A stretch of DNA of 64,000 nucleotides, from NCBI RefSeq assembly GCF_007655135.1, contig NC_045128.1, forward strand, positions 4,030,001-4,094,000, in the 5' to 3' direction. The notes below the pieces were generated by a model. That model saw nothing but the letters and a program-made list of their open reading frames with translations, made no database searches and was not told where the DNA came from. This stretch comes from Punica granatum. Its lineage: Eukaryota > Streptophyta > Magnoliopsida > Myrtales > Lythraceae. This document shows, in pieces, positions 37,601 through 50,100 of the stretch; position 1 is the first letter of the stretch, and each line of letters begins with the position of its first letter. The translations under genes and the position numbers were made by a program.

Positions 37601-39485
37601 GTCTGATTGGGCCACTTGGCACTCAAAAGGAGAGTTGCTATTGTAGCTCTCCTTTAGATTAGAGGATAGATGGATATAGATTATCATCATTATTCTTATA
37701 TTGATTGACATAATTTTGTTTTATTTTCTTTTCCAGCCAAGTTGGAATCAATCCTCAAGAATGAATCTGTTTCTATTGATCTGAATTTAGTTGTTAATGA
37801 ATTTTCCTGCTTCGGATATAGTGGAATTAAAAATAAAAAGAACTGAATAAATAGTATATAGTTTCTTTACTTTTTCCCACCTTTCTAATCATTGGATGGA
37901 AGCTATAATTTATTAGAAAGGTTGGGTATTCTATGTTGTATAATTCCTCTTTCAATTGAACCCAGTTTTAATCATATGCATTGATTTAGATGCAATTTCA
38001 ATTCCAATGCAATTCCTGTATTTTGAGAATCAATTTTAAGTCATTGATTCTAAGGACCTAATAGTAGCTGATATGTCTGGTATTCAAATAGCAATTCATG
38101 GTTCCCTCCTTTTGTATGTCTTGCAGGGTTTGTAGGTTAGCCACTAGTATCTTTCTCACTCCACTTGCAGTTGATTGTAATTTATCTTTGCACTGCTTCT
38201 CATGTGAGAATATAATTTTCCTGTTAGACACCATTTTAACAAAGCCGCTGCGATTTCAGTTAGATCTCAGAATCAAAGGTGCTAGAGGGCTCTTCACTTG
38301 TAGACGTGGGGGTGGGACGAGGGAAGGGCTCATTATTCACTTAAATGCAGTTGCAATTGATCCCAGGAACCCAAATCTCTTTGCAGTTGCTGGGTCAGAT
38401 GAGTATGCTCGACTATATGACGTGCGCAAATATAAATGGGATGGGTCATCTGATCTTAGTCAACCCATTGACCACTTCTGCCCCCCACATTTGATTAATT
38501 CTGCACAGATCGGAATTACAGGCTTAGCCTTCTCAAATCGGAGTGAACTTCTAGTCTCTTATTATAACGAATGCATCTATCTCTTTGACCGTAATATGGG
38601 TCTGGGCTCAGATCTTCTTTCAGACAATTCCAAATCTGATGCAAGTGAAAAGAGTAAATCTCCAGGGGCAATGGATTCTGATGGAACTGATGATATCCCC
38701 CAAGTATACATGGGCCACAGCAACTATGAGACGGTGAAGGGTGTAGGCTTCTTTGGGCCAAAATGCGAGTATGTGGTGAGCGGGTCCGACTGCGGTCGAG
38801 CATTCATTTGGAACAGGGGTGGGAAGCTTGTTCGAGTTATGGAAGCCGACATGCATGTAGTTAACTGCATCGAGCCTCATCCTCATACAGCTGTTCTTGC
38901 TAGTAGTGGAATAGAACATGATATCAAAGTGTGGACTCCGGATGCCTCTGAGAGGGCTAGTTTACCACCTGACATTACAGAGGTAATGCTTCATGGTGTT
39001 CTCACACCATAAACTGATTATGACTGTACTGGAGGCCCCTATTTAAATTTAAAAGCCATATATTCCTATATCAAGAAATAGAACCGAAGTGTCATGCGCT
39101 CCTCAAGTAATTAAGGGGCATGCACTAGGTTCTTGTCAATCTGATTCCATTCTACAAAATTGGCCGTTTCTTTAGATTATGTCCTTTTGCTTTTGTTGCA
39201 AAGGTTTTAGCTTTGGACCATGTGAAAGTGTAGGGAACTAATTATTTTTCTTCGTTATCTGCTTGTGGGTAGATCCAACCTGTTGACATGTGGTTTGGCT
39301 TAAGCTACGAGGATGATGAGGAGGAGGACTATTCCGGTGAGGAGTCTATTGGCGATGATGACGATGAGGAGGAAGAAGACAATGATGATGATGATGATAG
39401 TGGTACTGATTTTTCCTTAGACGACGGGGATGATGACGATGATGCTAATGGTGATGATGATCTCAATCTGGATGAGTTCGATTAG
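33280..39485 (+). CDS. WD40-repeat protein, DDB1-CUL4-associated factor 8 (DCAF8)-like
   Basis: Five exons: 33280-33390, 35016-35267, 36548-36691, 38260-38982 and 39273-39485 (TAG), all phase 0, 480 residues. The start ATG opens MRRSRAGSLGSAIVDV, followed by the conserved RREVGELRPRSF. WD units can be seen at ILLSGSDDRHATLWDW, TIVTSAADGQVR, IFYTCGEDGLVQHLDLR, LFAVAGSDEYARLYDVR, ITGLAFS..CIYLFDR, YVVSGSDCGRAFIW and VLASSGIEHDIKVWTP, enough for a seven-blade propeller. HLDLR and LYDVR are WDxR-type boxes that bind DDB1, so it is probably a substrate receptor of CUL4 ubiquitin ligases. The last exon encodes a 70-residue tail made largely of Asp and Glu. Length agrees with Arabidopsis At3g45620 (about 481 residues, from memory). 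A likely 3'UTR intron is given separately. Confidence 0.93.
34645..34682 (+). repeat. (AC)n microsatellite in WD40-gene intron 1
   Basis: About 19 AC units followed by ATATAT. Confidence 0.95.
34830..34840 (+). repeat. Poly-G run, 11 bases, in WD40-gene intron 1
   Basis: Eleven G followed by AGGG. The third long G homopolymer in the window. Confidence 0.85.
36692..38259 (+). other. Intron 3 of the WD40 gene, probably enlarged by an insertion
   Basis: At 1.57 kb this is one of the longest introns of the gene and is very AT-rich. The stretch 37560-37700 contains GGGCCACTTGGCACTC and a short self-complementary GGAGAG..CTCTCC segment that look like the end of a transposable element. I cannot define both borders. 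No coding sequence is present. Confidence 0.4.
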
Positions 39486-39497
39486 AATGACATTGTG

Positions 39498-39810
39498 GTA
39501 AGTAAATGACCTTATCCTTGATACACACTGATAATATGATCGTTTTGACTTTTGAGTTGGTCAAGTGTCTTTAGCCCGTCCACTTTTTATGTCCCTGTAA
39601 GAAACTTTGCCGTAAATGAAAATGAGCTGCACGAACCCTCAAAACTCTGACAATTTCCGAGGGACCACTGCAGCCTCTTTAAACAAATAAATTCGATAAG
39701 TTGAGCTTCTCGATAGACTCTTTTTTCCATTTCAGTAGGCAAAATGAGATGACAAGTTCTGCAACTCCATGATGTCTGCACTCTGCGGTATCTGTATTTT
39801 ATGTTTCCAG
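39498..39810 (+). other. Candidate intron in the 3'UTR of the WD40 gene
   Basis: A strong donor (GGTAAGTAAA) lies 12 bases after the stop codon and a TGTTTCCAG acceptor lies at 39802-39810. Coding is not affected. Support would need transcript reads. Confidence 0.45.
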
Positions 39811-40163
39811 GTGAGACTGGCAGCGAAGGATACACTCCAGCAGGAAGAAGAAAAGTTCAGCTGACTTGGCTTCATATTGAATTATCTTGGAGGTCGCATT
39901 GTTTTTCTTTCTCCTTCATTGATTCCAAAAGCAGATAGTTCTTGGATGATGTAGACGGAGCTATTGCCGTCCCGTGTCTGAGGACTCGAAAGAACTCATT
40001 TCAACGGTGCATTGGTCTAGCCAGGATATTGAAGTGTGCAGATGGAGATTATAAATGTACAGTACATAACGAGGTTTACGGTAGCCAAAGAAAAGGAAAA
40101 GAACTTTCACCGAAATATTTTGATCTTGTTTGCATTCTCTGAAGCTGGACCATCATAAGAAGC

Positions 40164-40790
40164 AGGGCTGTGCAAAAAATCTCGATAACCGAGCCGTCCC
40201 GCAAAAACCATTTCGTTCTAAGCCGAAAATACCAAATTAATCGGTTTTGGGAAATATTCAGTTCGGGATTTTAAAACGAAAATTGTTACGGGGACAATTA
40301 CGGTTTCAAAATTAAAAAATACAGTTAACCGTCCAGTCTCGAATGTATATTTTTATAATATTATTATGTATATTGTATATTTTTATAATATTATTATGTA
40401 TATTGTATATGAAAAGTGGAAATTTTAATTTAATAGAAGATCCAGAAGTGAGGTAAAGAGAATAAAAATCCTAATTTCAGTTTTAGGTGGACTCTCTTAA
40501 TTTCCTCTATTTAGATATATGGATTAATATTGTTTAATTGACTTTTTTTAGTGTTGTGGTACACGGACGAATGGAATTATATGAAATCATAATCTTTAGA
40601 TTCTTTTGAAAAGAATTTTTTCAATCTCGGTTAAGCTTGGTTAACCGAATCGTAAAATTAGTTATTTTTTGGGACGGTTTTATTTCTCTAATTCAGTTAC
40701 GATTATGGTTTGTAAAATTCTTATCCTGAAAATTCGAAATGGTTTCAGTTCATGCTAGAAACTGTATCAAACCGTTCCATGCCCACTCCA
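40164..40790. mobile_element. Putative small non-autonomous hAT-like element
   Basis: The left end GGGCTGTGCAAAAAA and the inverted right end GGAGTGGGCATGGAACGG are similar. Inside both ends are several copies of an AACCG/CGGTT motif in opposite orientations (for example GATAACCGAG left, CTCGGTTAAGC right). The sequence AGAAGCA occurs just outside both ends, but not in exactly matching positions. There is no coding capacity. Class assignment rests on end similarity only. Confidence 0.4.
40351..40410. repeat. Perfect 30-bp tandem duplication
   Basis: Bases 40351-40380 and 40381-40410 are identical, an AT-rich unit inside the putative hAT-like element. Confidence 0.9.
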
Positions 40791-40828
40791 AATCAGAAGC
40801 ATATTTCATTTTATAGGTCCTTAATATT

Positions 40829-42030
40829 AGGGAAAATTACAGATTTAGTCATCTACCTTTACTTATTTTTCTATTTTTGTCAATTTTCTGTTTTTTTTTT
40901 TGTTCTATACCATTCATTATTTACCTCTTTTCATCATTCCCTTAATTATTTCGTTAAAAATGCTGGGTTGGATCCTTTTGGATGCAACATAAATGATACA
41001 TCAAGAAATTTTTATTATAAAAAAATCCAAAAACTTTAAGAAATACTAACAAAAAATAGAGAGAATTGAAGAACGAAAAAGAACATGAACAACGTCACAA
41101 TGTTACTTCTTTTTCTTCCTCCCGAAACCAAGCCAAAGTAACGAACAAATCTAACTTTACTATGTTCGCTTTCGCTCTTCATTGTTTATCGTTTGAGGTC
41201 TAATATAAAACGTTTGAAAATTTACAGAACTCATATTGGAAAAAGGCCTAAATTGATAAATAATAAGGGAGAATATATGACATAAGAGCGAACGAGATAA
41301 ATATGATAAAGATTGAATAAAAGGTGTAGATTCGAATTTGACAATTGGACAAATCTTCTTGGAACTAATTCATCTATGGGATGAATATGCTTTAAAAGCC
41401 AATATGCTTCAATGAAACAGTACTAGGCTGTGAAAAGAGAATGCTAAAGCGAAATTGAAGATTTGCATGATTAAATTAGGTTTTTGTTAATTTGATAAGT
41501 GTGTGAGTTTATTTTAATTAGACTTTTTTTGGATTTGGGAAATTGATTTGCTTAAACTCGGTGACAAAGAGAAAGAGTTGTTCATAATATTCTTTTTTGT
41601 TTGTTCATCGATCTTTGTTCATCTTTTTTTTTTTCTTTTCTAACTTTCATTTTTTATAACCTTTTCTTATATTTTAGATTTAACATAAATTCTTTGCAAA
41701 GATGAAATGCCATAAGTTAAGCTGCTAGTTTTTTTGGGATTACGCTTTGTCCATCTACAGAAAAAAAAGAAGAAGAAGCTATATTTGAATCAGTTTCACT
41801 CTAACACTACTAATTGCTCGATCTGGTTAAAGTTGAGCAAATCCAAGTATCTGATGTGTCACTAATGGAGAACCCAAAAGCCAATTCAGCAAAGTTAACA
41901 GAGAAGTTAATGGGAGGATGATTATAGAAAAGTAATGTAAGATATATGATGGAGAATAGAAAAGAAAATAGGAAAATGACGAAAATAGAAAAGTGAGTAA
42001 AAATAAAGGATTAAATGTGTAGTTTTTCCT
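40829..42030. mobile_element. Non-autonomous element with long terminal inverted repeats (about 190 bp)
   Basis: The left arm starts AGGGAAAATTACAGATTTAG and the inverted right arm reads AGGAAAAACTACACATTTAA. The two can be followed inward for about 190 bases (left GCTGGGTTGGATCCTTTTGG against right GCTGAATTGGCTTTTGGGTT). The interior has no coding frame. Flanks TAATATTA and TATATTTA may be a decayed target duplication. Mutator-type foldback is the likeliest class. Confidence 0.6.
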
Positions 42031-43570
42031 ATATTTAGAACTAGGTGGAAGGCTTAGGCAATGCGTCGTGTACAAAAAATTCTACGCATTAAAAAGTTTA
42101 TTTAAAATTTCAATTCAAATGTTCAAGGTCAGTAAGATAATATTACAAATAAAATCAAGATTTATTAATTATTATGCAGATAAAATTTTAGCATAAAATA
42201 TCAAATGTATTTTTCAACAAAAATAAAAGTAGGTAGATTCGGAACTTGACAAGATTACTAATACTAATAATCAATTATAATATATAAAAGCCGGATCGTG
42301 TGACGTAAACGCGCTATCTAAGCTTAGTTAGCTAATCCTTAGTGCTCTTTGAATATCCTTGCGATTCCATCAAATGAATTTAACCAGTTTTTTTGGTTGA
42401 ATCATGTTCAATGAATCGTTTCTAAGTAGTCCACATTATTCGAACATATTAATTGATTATTAAAATTCTTTTTTAAGAAATGAAAAATTAATGTGATAAT
42501 TATAAAGAGTTGAGATATAATTTTTGTATGCATAATTCAATCGCTTATGTAATAAAAATCCTATAAATAACTATCATTAACAAGTCATATATAATAAAAT
42601 TAAGTTTATCGACCATAATTTTTCCCTAAAAAAATCCTCCATCCTTCCTGGCCCCTATCCAACCTCTCTCCATGTATCACTTTCAATGGATACATATATG
42701 TGAATATGTGCCTATATTTTTTTTTTTGATAAGTAAATATGTGCCTATATATGTTAAATGTTTAACTCTACGAATACTATTATCTTTGTACGTGCTATTA
42801 GATGGAATATAATTTACTGTTCTTAAAGTTAAATAATATTTATTAAATAGATTATTTTTTTACTTTACATATATGTTAAATACAATAATTTTTTATAATC
42901 TATATATGTTTTAAATAAAAATATTTCTTTTAAATTAAATTTGTCAATTCTAATTACGATGTAAATATATTACTTTGCAATTTTATCCTATTAATATCCC
43001 CATGATTTTTTAAAATATATTTTGACTTTATATTCGCACTAAATTTCCCATGCATTCGACGGGATATTACCTTATTTGTCCTAAACTCGGTGATTGTGTA
43101 CAGTAAGCAGGCAATTTGGAAAACTAAAGGCCGTACTAAATGGTTGAAAAACGAAATGTAGGATCAAATGGTAGAGTTTTGGCTTTATATAATAGTGTAT
43201 AAATATTTTCATTTTGTATCATAACTTAATATTTTGTAGATAATCTGAGTGTTAGAATACCGAAGATTCGTAAGTTAGATTCGTGAGTGTTAGTCCCTTT
43301 ATCATTTGGACATGTCATGGTCGATTTCATGTTCTTGACATCGTTCTCCTACCCTTGCAATTTCTCTAGGCCTTCATGCAACGATGAAGCCATCCATATG
43401 TAGAATTTTTTTTTTTTGATTTTTCAGATTTAGATTTTCCGAAATTGACAAAAGAAAATAATCTCGTATTATTACGTCATCAAAATTGGACCGTCCCAAT
43501 ATCTCAGACACACGTATAATCGCCGCCATACAGTTCACGAAACAATAAACGGACGATCCTCGGCCCCCTC

Positions 43571-43592
43571 CTCTCTCTCTCTCTCTCTCTCT
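43571..43592 (+). repeat. (CT)n microsatellite in the DNL-gene leader
   Basis: About eleven CT units roughly 90 bases before the start codon, as often seen in plant core promoters and 5'UTRs. Confidence 0.85.
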
Positions 43593-43683
43593 CCACCCCC
43601 ACAAAAAATCTCCTCCGTGCCGGAACCGGAGAACGTTTCCGCCGGAATATTGTTCTCTCACCCCCGCCCGCGACTCCGATCTC

Positions 43684-45324
43684 ATGGAATCCCTGACTAG
43701 AGCATCGATCGTGCCTTCTTCTCCGGCCTCTCCCCTCTCCGTCTTATCTCCCAAGCGGAGTCTCTCCCCGAGGCGCCTTCGCCTCCCTCTCGCCTCTAGA
43801 GGTACCTCTTCCTTCCACCTTTCCTGTCTGGTCGTCGATAGGATATGTAGCTGAGCCTGATTTTCGCGTTTTTGTGTTGTGAGCAGGTAACGACAACGGA
43901 GCGGAAGCGAATTCCGATTCCGATGATCGCAGGATTGCTCCGATTGCGAATGATAGCTGCTTCGCCCTTTCGCCTCTGTCTAAGGTCGTCTCTTCACTTC
44001 CCTGAAAATTCGATTGGAACTATCCTTCGGTATCGTTTTGGATACATAAAGTTGAGGCTTTGTCAAAAAAACCAGCAGGCTGAAGCTCAGACTATAGTAC
44101 TTTGAGCTGTTCAAGTACTTTGAGATTGCTTCTTGTGGTTCTGGATTTGGTCTGATTTACCGGAGACTAGTAACAGTGTTTAACATGTTGAATTCTTCTA
44201 ATTCAACGGTTTTTTAGGGTTGTTAGGGTGATGTGACAATTCATTCATCTCAGAACTGGTAAAAGGAGGCTGAAATCTTCTCATATTGGGTCTTCCTGAA
44301 TGTCCATATTCTCGAGCTGGGTCGTAAAACAGCTCCAATGGAGTCATCACTTTCTTAGTCGAACATGCTGAAAGTCCAGGATGTGCCTTAGCTCATTTAG
44401 TTGGATTGTAATTATTCTGTTGTTCAGTATGGTATTCTGACTGTTTGTTTAAACTCTGTGCTGTTTAGGATGCAGCAATGGGATTGGTGTTGAATGCTGC
44501 AGTTGGGAGAGGTTGGACGACAGGCTCGGGAATGGAAGGTCCGCCAGTCCCTGCAGACACAGGAACGGAGAATATATCAACATTCCCATTTTCTCTCTTC
44601 ACAAAATCTCCCCGGAGAAGAATGCTTGTTGCATTCACCTGTAAGATCTGTCGGCAGCGAACTACAAGGGCTATTAATCCCCATGCTTATTCTGATGGTA
44701 CTGTCTTTGTTCAGGTAATTGCCTGCGACGTCAATCTGATAAGTCAATTTATTTTCACAAACTGATTTTGTCTTCTTATTGCTGGCTTGCTAGAGAACCT
44801 TCATGCAATATATTTGGCTTATATTTGAAGATGAAGGCTAATTTAAATAAAGTTCCAAGAGTTGCAATGTTGGCCCATATGAATTCAAATGATCATTAGA
44901 AGTTGACAAACTAAGCATGTGGTGTCATGTGAATGATTGTATACGTTGTTAATTGGGTTTTAAATGATCTCTGTGGTTCTTGGAATGCCGACTTTAGATT
45001 GCCGGAAGAGGGGTTCTAATTTGGTTTCTCGTGTAGCATAGTATGGAATTTGGAAGTCCCGGTCCTTAGCATACTAGAGCTGGTTGTTCAAGAGTTGAAA
45101 TTGAAGAATCGATGATTCTCTGCCTCATATTTTCCTTCTGTTGGTGTTTGTAGTGCTGTGGGTGCAACGCATATCACAAGCTTGTGGATAATCTGAACCT
45201 GTTTCAAGAGATGAAATGCTACGTTGGCCCCAGCTTCAACTACAAAGGTTCCAACTTGGATGTTAACTTCAACTTTATGGACAAGCAGAGCAACGACGAA
45301 GACGACATATTTCCCATGCAATGA
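43684..45324 (+). CDS. DNL-type (Zim17/HSP70-escort) zinc-finger protein, probably plastid
   Basis: Four exons: 43684-43801, 43887-43984, 44469-44714 and 45154-45324 (TGA), 210 residues, all in frame. The N-terminus (MESLTRASIVPSSPASPLS, then SPKRSLSPRRLRL) is rich in Ser, Pro and Arg with few acidic residues, as in a plastid transit peptide. The zinc ribbon is built from CKIC (130/133) and CGC after a leading C (155/158). Between them lie RTTRAINPHAYSDGTVFVQ and after them YHKLVDNLNLF, which fits the DNL domain (AY..G.V.VQC..C..HHLIADNLG). Family members keep organellar HSP70 soluble and active. The DNL box here reads DNLNL where most have DNLGW or DNLGL. The 45-residue tail with FNFMDKQ and a final acidic DEDDIFPMQ is unusual for the short members. 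It is tail-to-tail with the MFS gene. Confidence 0.9.
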
Positions 45325-45963
45325 GGTGTAAGTGGTTCGTGCACTGCTCTGGTGCATCTTGTATGATGTAAATGCTTATAGTCGAAAACATTTGTCTAGT
45401 GTCCAGAGCTTGTATCATCCTCTTGTTAATAGATATAGATGGAGGAGTACGAGATTCAGAGGTTGAAGTACCGATGCTCTAAATCGCTTGGATCGGATCT
45501 GTACGAGATTGATTAAGTTATATCTTGTAATAAGACGGGATCAAGTGGTCAACCTTGTTATATCTCGATTGACAGTCAACCTTAAAAAGAAGAAAGGCAT
45601 GTTTATATTCCTAATTGATATTTCTGCGATAAGACGTTAAGTAGTCTTATGGAAACCCGAATTTTCAGATTAATCAACTATTGCAGTGTAGAACTACTCG
45701 ATATCCATGTCAGTGAGAGCACATCAGATCAAGTGGTCCTGCAGGTGCAGGGTCTGGATGCGTTTTTGCTGATAATTACATTGAATTAAGTTGTACTTAT
45801 GTTCATCGACTAAAGCTTCATAGCTTCTGCTTCCCGAGCTTTCCATCAACACCTGCAGAATATCCTAGGCAAGAAGTCTCCTGTATGTATTGCAGGCTAT
45901 GGTCCCTTCCCATCCCTGCTGGTCTCGCTTTCTGTGTCATAATGTTGAGACTCATCCCGAGAG
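45325..45963. other. Convergent intergenic region between the DNL and MFS genes
   Basis: 640 bases that must contain both 3'UTRs. No further gene is seen. Confidence 0.6.
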
Positions 45964-47092
45964 CTATGCCTCAGTGCTGCAGGTGTTTTCGGGGTACTCT
46001 TTGCTTATGCTGGGAGGTGCAGGCCTTATCATAAGGCTTTGTATGAATCCAAGCATCTGCGCAACAATGTCCAACTGTCAGGTGAGCTTACATTAAAGGG
46101 CGATCATGCCTATCCAAGTAAAACAGCAGAATGCTCGAACTTCGATACCGTCGAGGTTTAGCTCAAGTCAGTCGATCATCGCATGATGTGAACTCAAGGA
46201 TCAAGCTTGAGTTTGGGGATTCAAAAATGAACAAAATTAGCTAAACATGCTGCTCTTACCATCGCAACTCCTATGCACAGAATACTGAAACCGGGGTAAT
46301 GGAATGGAGCTCTCTCTGATAAGAACAGTGCTGCTCTCAAAAAGAGGAAAAAAAAAATCAATAATTTTACAAAATTAGTAGAAATTTTACCGAAATATAT
46401 TATTTTCTTAAAGGTTCTTTTTTTTTTTTTGGTGGTTAAAGAAGGATTGATTTGTTGATGGCATTACCTGTCAGGGGACTAAATATCAAAGGGGAAACAA
46501 TGTTTGCAAAGGAAGCTATCCCCGAAATGCATCCTTGAGCTTTGCCCTGCTTTCAACTCATCAATCAGGTTGAAACAGAGACAGAAGATATTAAGCAGCC
46601 CCTAAGATGGCCGTTCGATCCCCATGAACTCACCTGCTCAATTGGTCCAACCTGCTTCGATGCTATGCTTCGTACCTGTGAGGATTTTTATGAATATATT
46701 GTCATAAGAATAGGTAATTCGAATCTAGAGACTGGGATTTGGATCGAAGTGGACGACGAGACTCACGCATGGAGACGCAAAGAACACAAAGATGCTGAAC
46801 CCTGCTGCAGCATAAGGAACCTGCAGTACATCATTCACTTTGCTAACTTTAGTAAGAGTTGCTGGAAGTACTCGAAACGGACATATATACATGTCGGCAG
46901 GTGGATTTTATCTTTTTTCCCGAAGTTTTGATTATTCGATTCCGTGTTCTACGATTAACTCTCAACTTGTTGCAAATCAGTTATCAGGAGCAATTACATA
47001 CCCAAACTGCCCACGCCATGCTATACAGAAGCATCTGCATAAAAATTTCAGAAGACTTCATCAGCATATGATTTGATACATAAATATGTACG

Positions 47093-47125
<33 letters not shown>

Positions 47126-50100
47126 GTACAACGTAATCGTTAGTATATGAGCAGAGAGGGAAAGGGAGATTTATACATGGGTGAAGCCCAATAATAGCCC
47201 TATCGAGAGCAGCCTTTCCTCTCCTAACAGAGGTACCAACAGGGGCATGACAAGCAGCTGCATTGCTCAAAAACATTGTGTTATTAACATATACACACGT
47301 GTGTGTGTGTGTAAGTAAATGATTATGGACTGTTGCGAACTCCGCCGCGCAGACAATTTTGGTGATTATGTGTAAGAACCTGTGAAAAAGTGCCTGCAAT
47401 CCCAACGATGAGCATGAGATCCGCAAACTGAGTTTTGTTGAAGTGGAAACGCGCCTTCAGGAAATACTGCAATGTAGATGTAAGTAATCAAGAGTTATAG
47501 CTGGACTGAATCTGGATTCAAGATTGTTGAGAGCTGTGCAGGATTTGAAACATTTTATGCGAATGCATCGAGATACTCATGAGATCGACATTAATATCTA
47601 CATACCAGCAACGAAGCTTGGGTCGCTCCTTCTGCGAGACTGTTGAAGAATGCGACCACTGCTGCCTGTGAGAATGTCAAGCTGCAAAAGAGAGGTGTTA
47701 CATCTACCGTTGAAGAATGCGTTCGACTTTTTTGGGCTCGGATGTGCTTCCAGTTTACCTGGTCCTCATCAAGGAAATGGCATCCTTTACAGAGGGTATC
47801 CTCTTGAAAACGTGCGCCTGTTTCACGGGTTCGGTATTGTCCCCATCGATGTCATCGTTCTGGTTTCCCTTTAACAATGGCTGCACAGAGGCATTGTTTG
47901 CTTCCGGATCGGGAATACTTTCCGGCAGGAAGATTCTCATGTATACCACTGCCACCATCGATACCCCAGCACCGATCTAAACAGTGCCACATTACATATA
48001 TATCACGTTAACTTCTTGACTGGGATAGCTAGGTAGATAGCACTTGGACAATGACATAAATGAAACAATGAGTAACTTTGTGATCGAATATGGGGGAAGA
48101 GAGTATTTGGACCTGAAATATTAAGGCAATGCTGGGGATGAAACGAGCAGCTAAAGTGCTGCAGACGACAGCGGCTGAAATCAAGCCCGAAAGTACTCCA
48201 AATGCTGATGCCCGCTGTGTAATTGGTACATTATCCGCCTATTCATAAGAAGCATCATATGTTGATTACAACCGGCCTTAAATCATGAACAGTAAAAGAG
48301 TTCAGATGCGTTCCTAGCTTCATTATTATGAACAACGTGCACTCTTTAGAGTCCCGGGAGCTTTGGCGAACACACACAACAGCTACCCTCACATGGAGCG
48401 ACCGGCCACTCCCAAAGACCAGGGTTGGCTTACCAAGGCTCCCCAAGTTGAGCATGACCGGCCAACAACTATAACTGACCATGTATAGAACTCTTGTTTG
48501 AGAGAAGCCCGGTGGCCCGGAGGGAAGACTCGAACCCGGACCGACTATGTAGCGGACTGAGTAGTTCAACCAGGCCCAATAGACTGGTGTTTCGTGGCAA
48601 ATATTCAATTAGTGGGCCGGTTTGTCCATATTGCGCGGCCCATTTAGCCATCATTTTGGGCCAATCAATTAATTACGGCCCACAATTAAAAGTTGAACAT
48701 ATATAACTTTTTCTTGATCATATTTTTTGCGGGTCTAAAATGACAATCTGAATGAATCTATATGTAGTAAAATGGAGGGATATGGGTGTAGATAACTAAA
48801 TTATTTAACTTTGATAGAGTTAGGTTCACGTACGACGTAGGCAAGGGCAAGGCAAACGACAACACTTTCGCCGACCATAGCCGTCAGGGTTCTCAGAATA
48901 AAATACGTGTAGAAGAACTTGGTCTCCCTGCTATATGCCATTATAGCTGCAACCAGATATTAAGAATATAAATTGTCCCAAAAGTAAATTAACAAGAATA
49001 AATTCAGAAAAGTAAGAAGCATATACATACATTATATGTATATATAGGCACGGGATACCTAGAGGGATGATGGAGGCAACCATTGGGAGCGTGAGCAAAG
49101 CTTTCCTGCCGTACTCATCGGATAGATTCCCAATTAGTGGCGTCAACATGACTGTTCCCAGTCCTATAATCTGCAGTTAATTCAATGGTAAGTAATATCT
49201 ATACATTAATTTGATGACTTGTTAATTAAGCCGCCAACTACCCGGCCAAAAAAAGAAAAAAGAAAAAAACCCAGTAACTACCATAAAGGAAAAAACTTTA
49301 ATTAATTTTTCTATTTATTCTAATAGATATTCTCTCTCTTTGGTAAAATTTAATTTTTTGGGGATTAATTGACTTGCATGCCCTTTGCCGGTTATTCTTG
49401 CCGGCTATATATAGTGATGATGACCCTTCAACGGATGATTTTTAATGGCAAATTCTATAATTCTTCCTTCTTTTTCTTATTTTACTTGATTAAGACTGAC
49501 AATAAAAATGCAATAATGGTTTTATTCCATATGCTATACAATCATAAATCAATTATTCTAATTTCAAATAATTTGAGAGCCGGTAAGCCATAAGCAATAG
49601 TAATATAAGCGCACTATGTAACATACATATAATACATAATTTAAAACAATTATGTGGATCTTGACATATGTTTCTTATTTTTGCAATAGCCAAAAACCAA
49701 ATTAAAAAAAAAAAACACGTTATTGACATGCATGTACCGCCAAAATAAGCATTTAAGTGTATACAATTATGTCATATTCGATGCGTAAAAACAAGAAGTT
49801 CCATTCTCTTATCGTTTACACTTGAATATCTAATGGGTGAATGGCTATGAAGGAAGCTTCATGGTAGGTTTGAAGAGTAGCTAGGTTGAATGAGGACATA
49901 TTGGAAAGAGCTTCCAAACATACAATTACATATATATAATATTTTAGCCACACCACACACATGTACATATGTGTACTACGTAAACTATTGGCCCACATTA
50001 ACTTAATCAGTTCGTGTAACAACTTTAAACGCTAATAAAGCGAAAAAAATTCGACTTCATTCCTGTTCATCACCCAAAAAAAAAAAGGCAAAGAAGTGAA

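Larger units (their letters stand above)
39486..43683. other. Intergenic region between the WD40 and DNL zinc-finger genes
   Basis: Starts with the WD40 3'UTR. It then holds a hAT-like element (about 40164-40790), a long-TIR element (40829-42030) and AT-rich DNA to about 43400. The last 150 bases are the DNL-gene promoter and leader, with a CT repeat at 43571-43592. No gene is seen. Confidence 0.6.
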
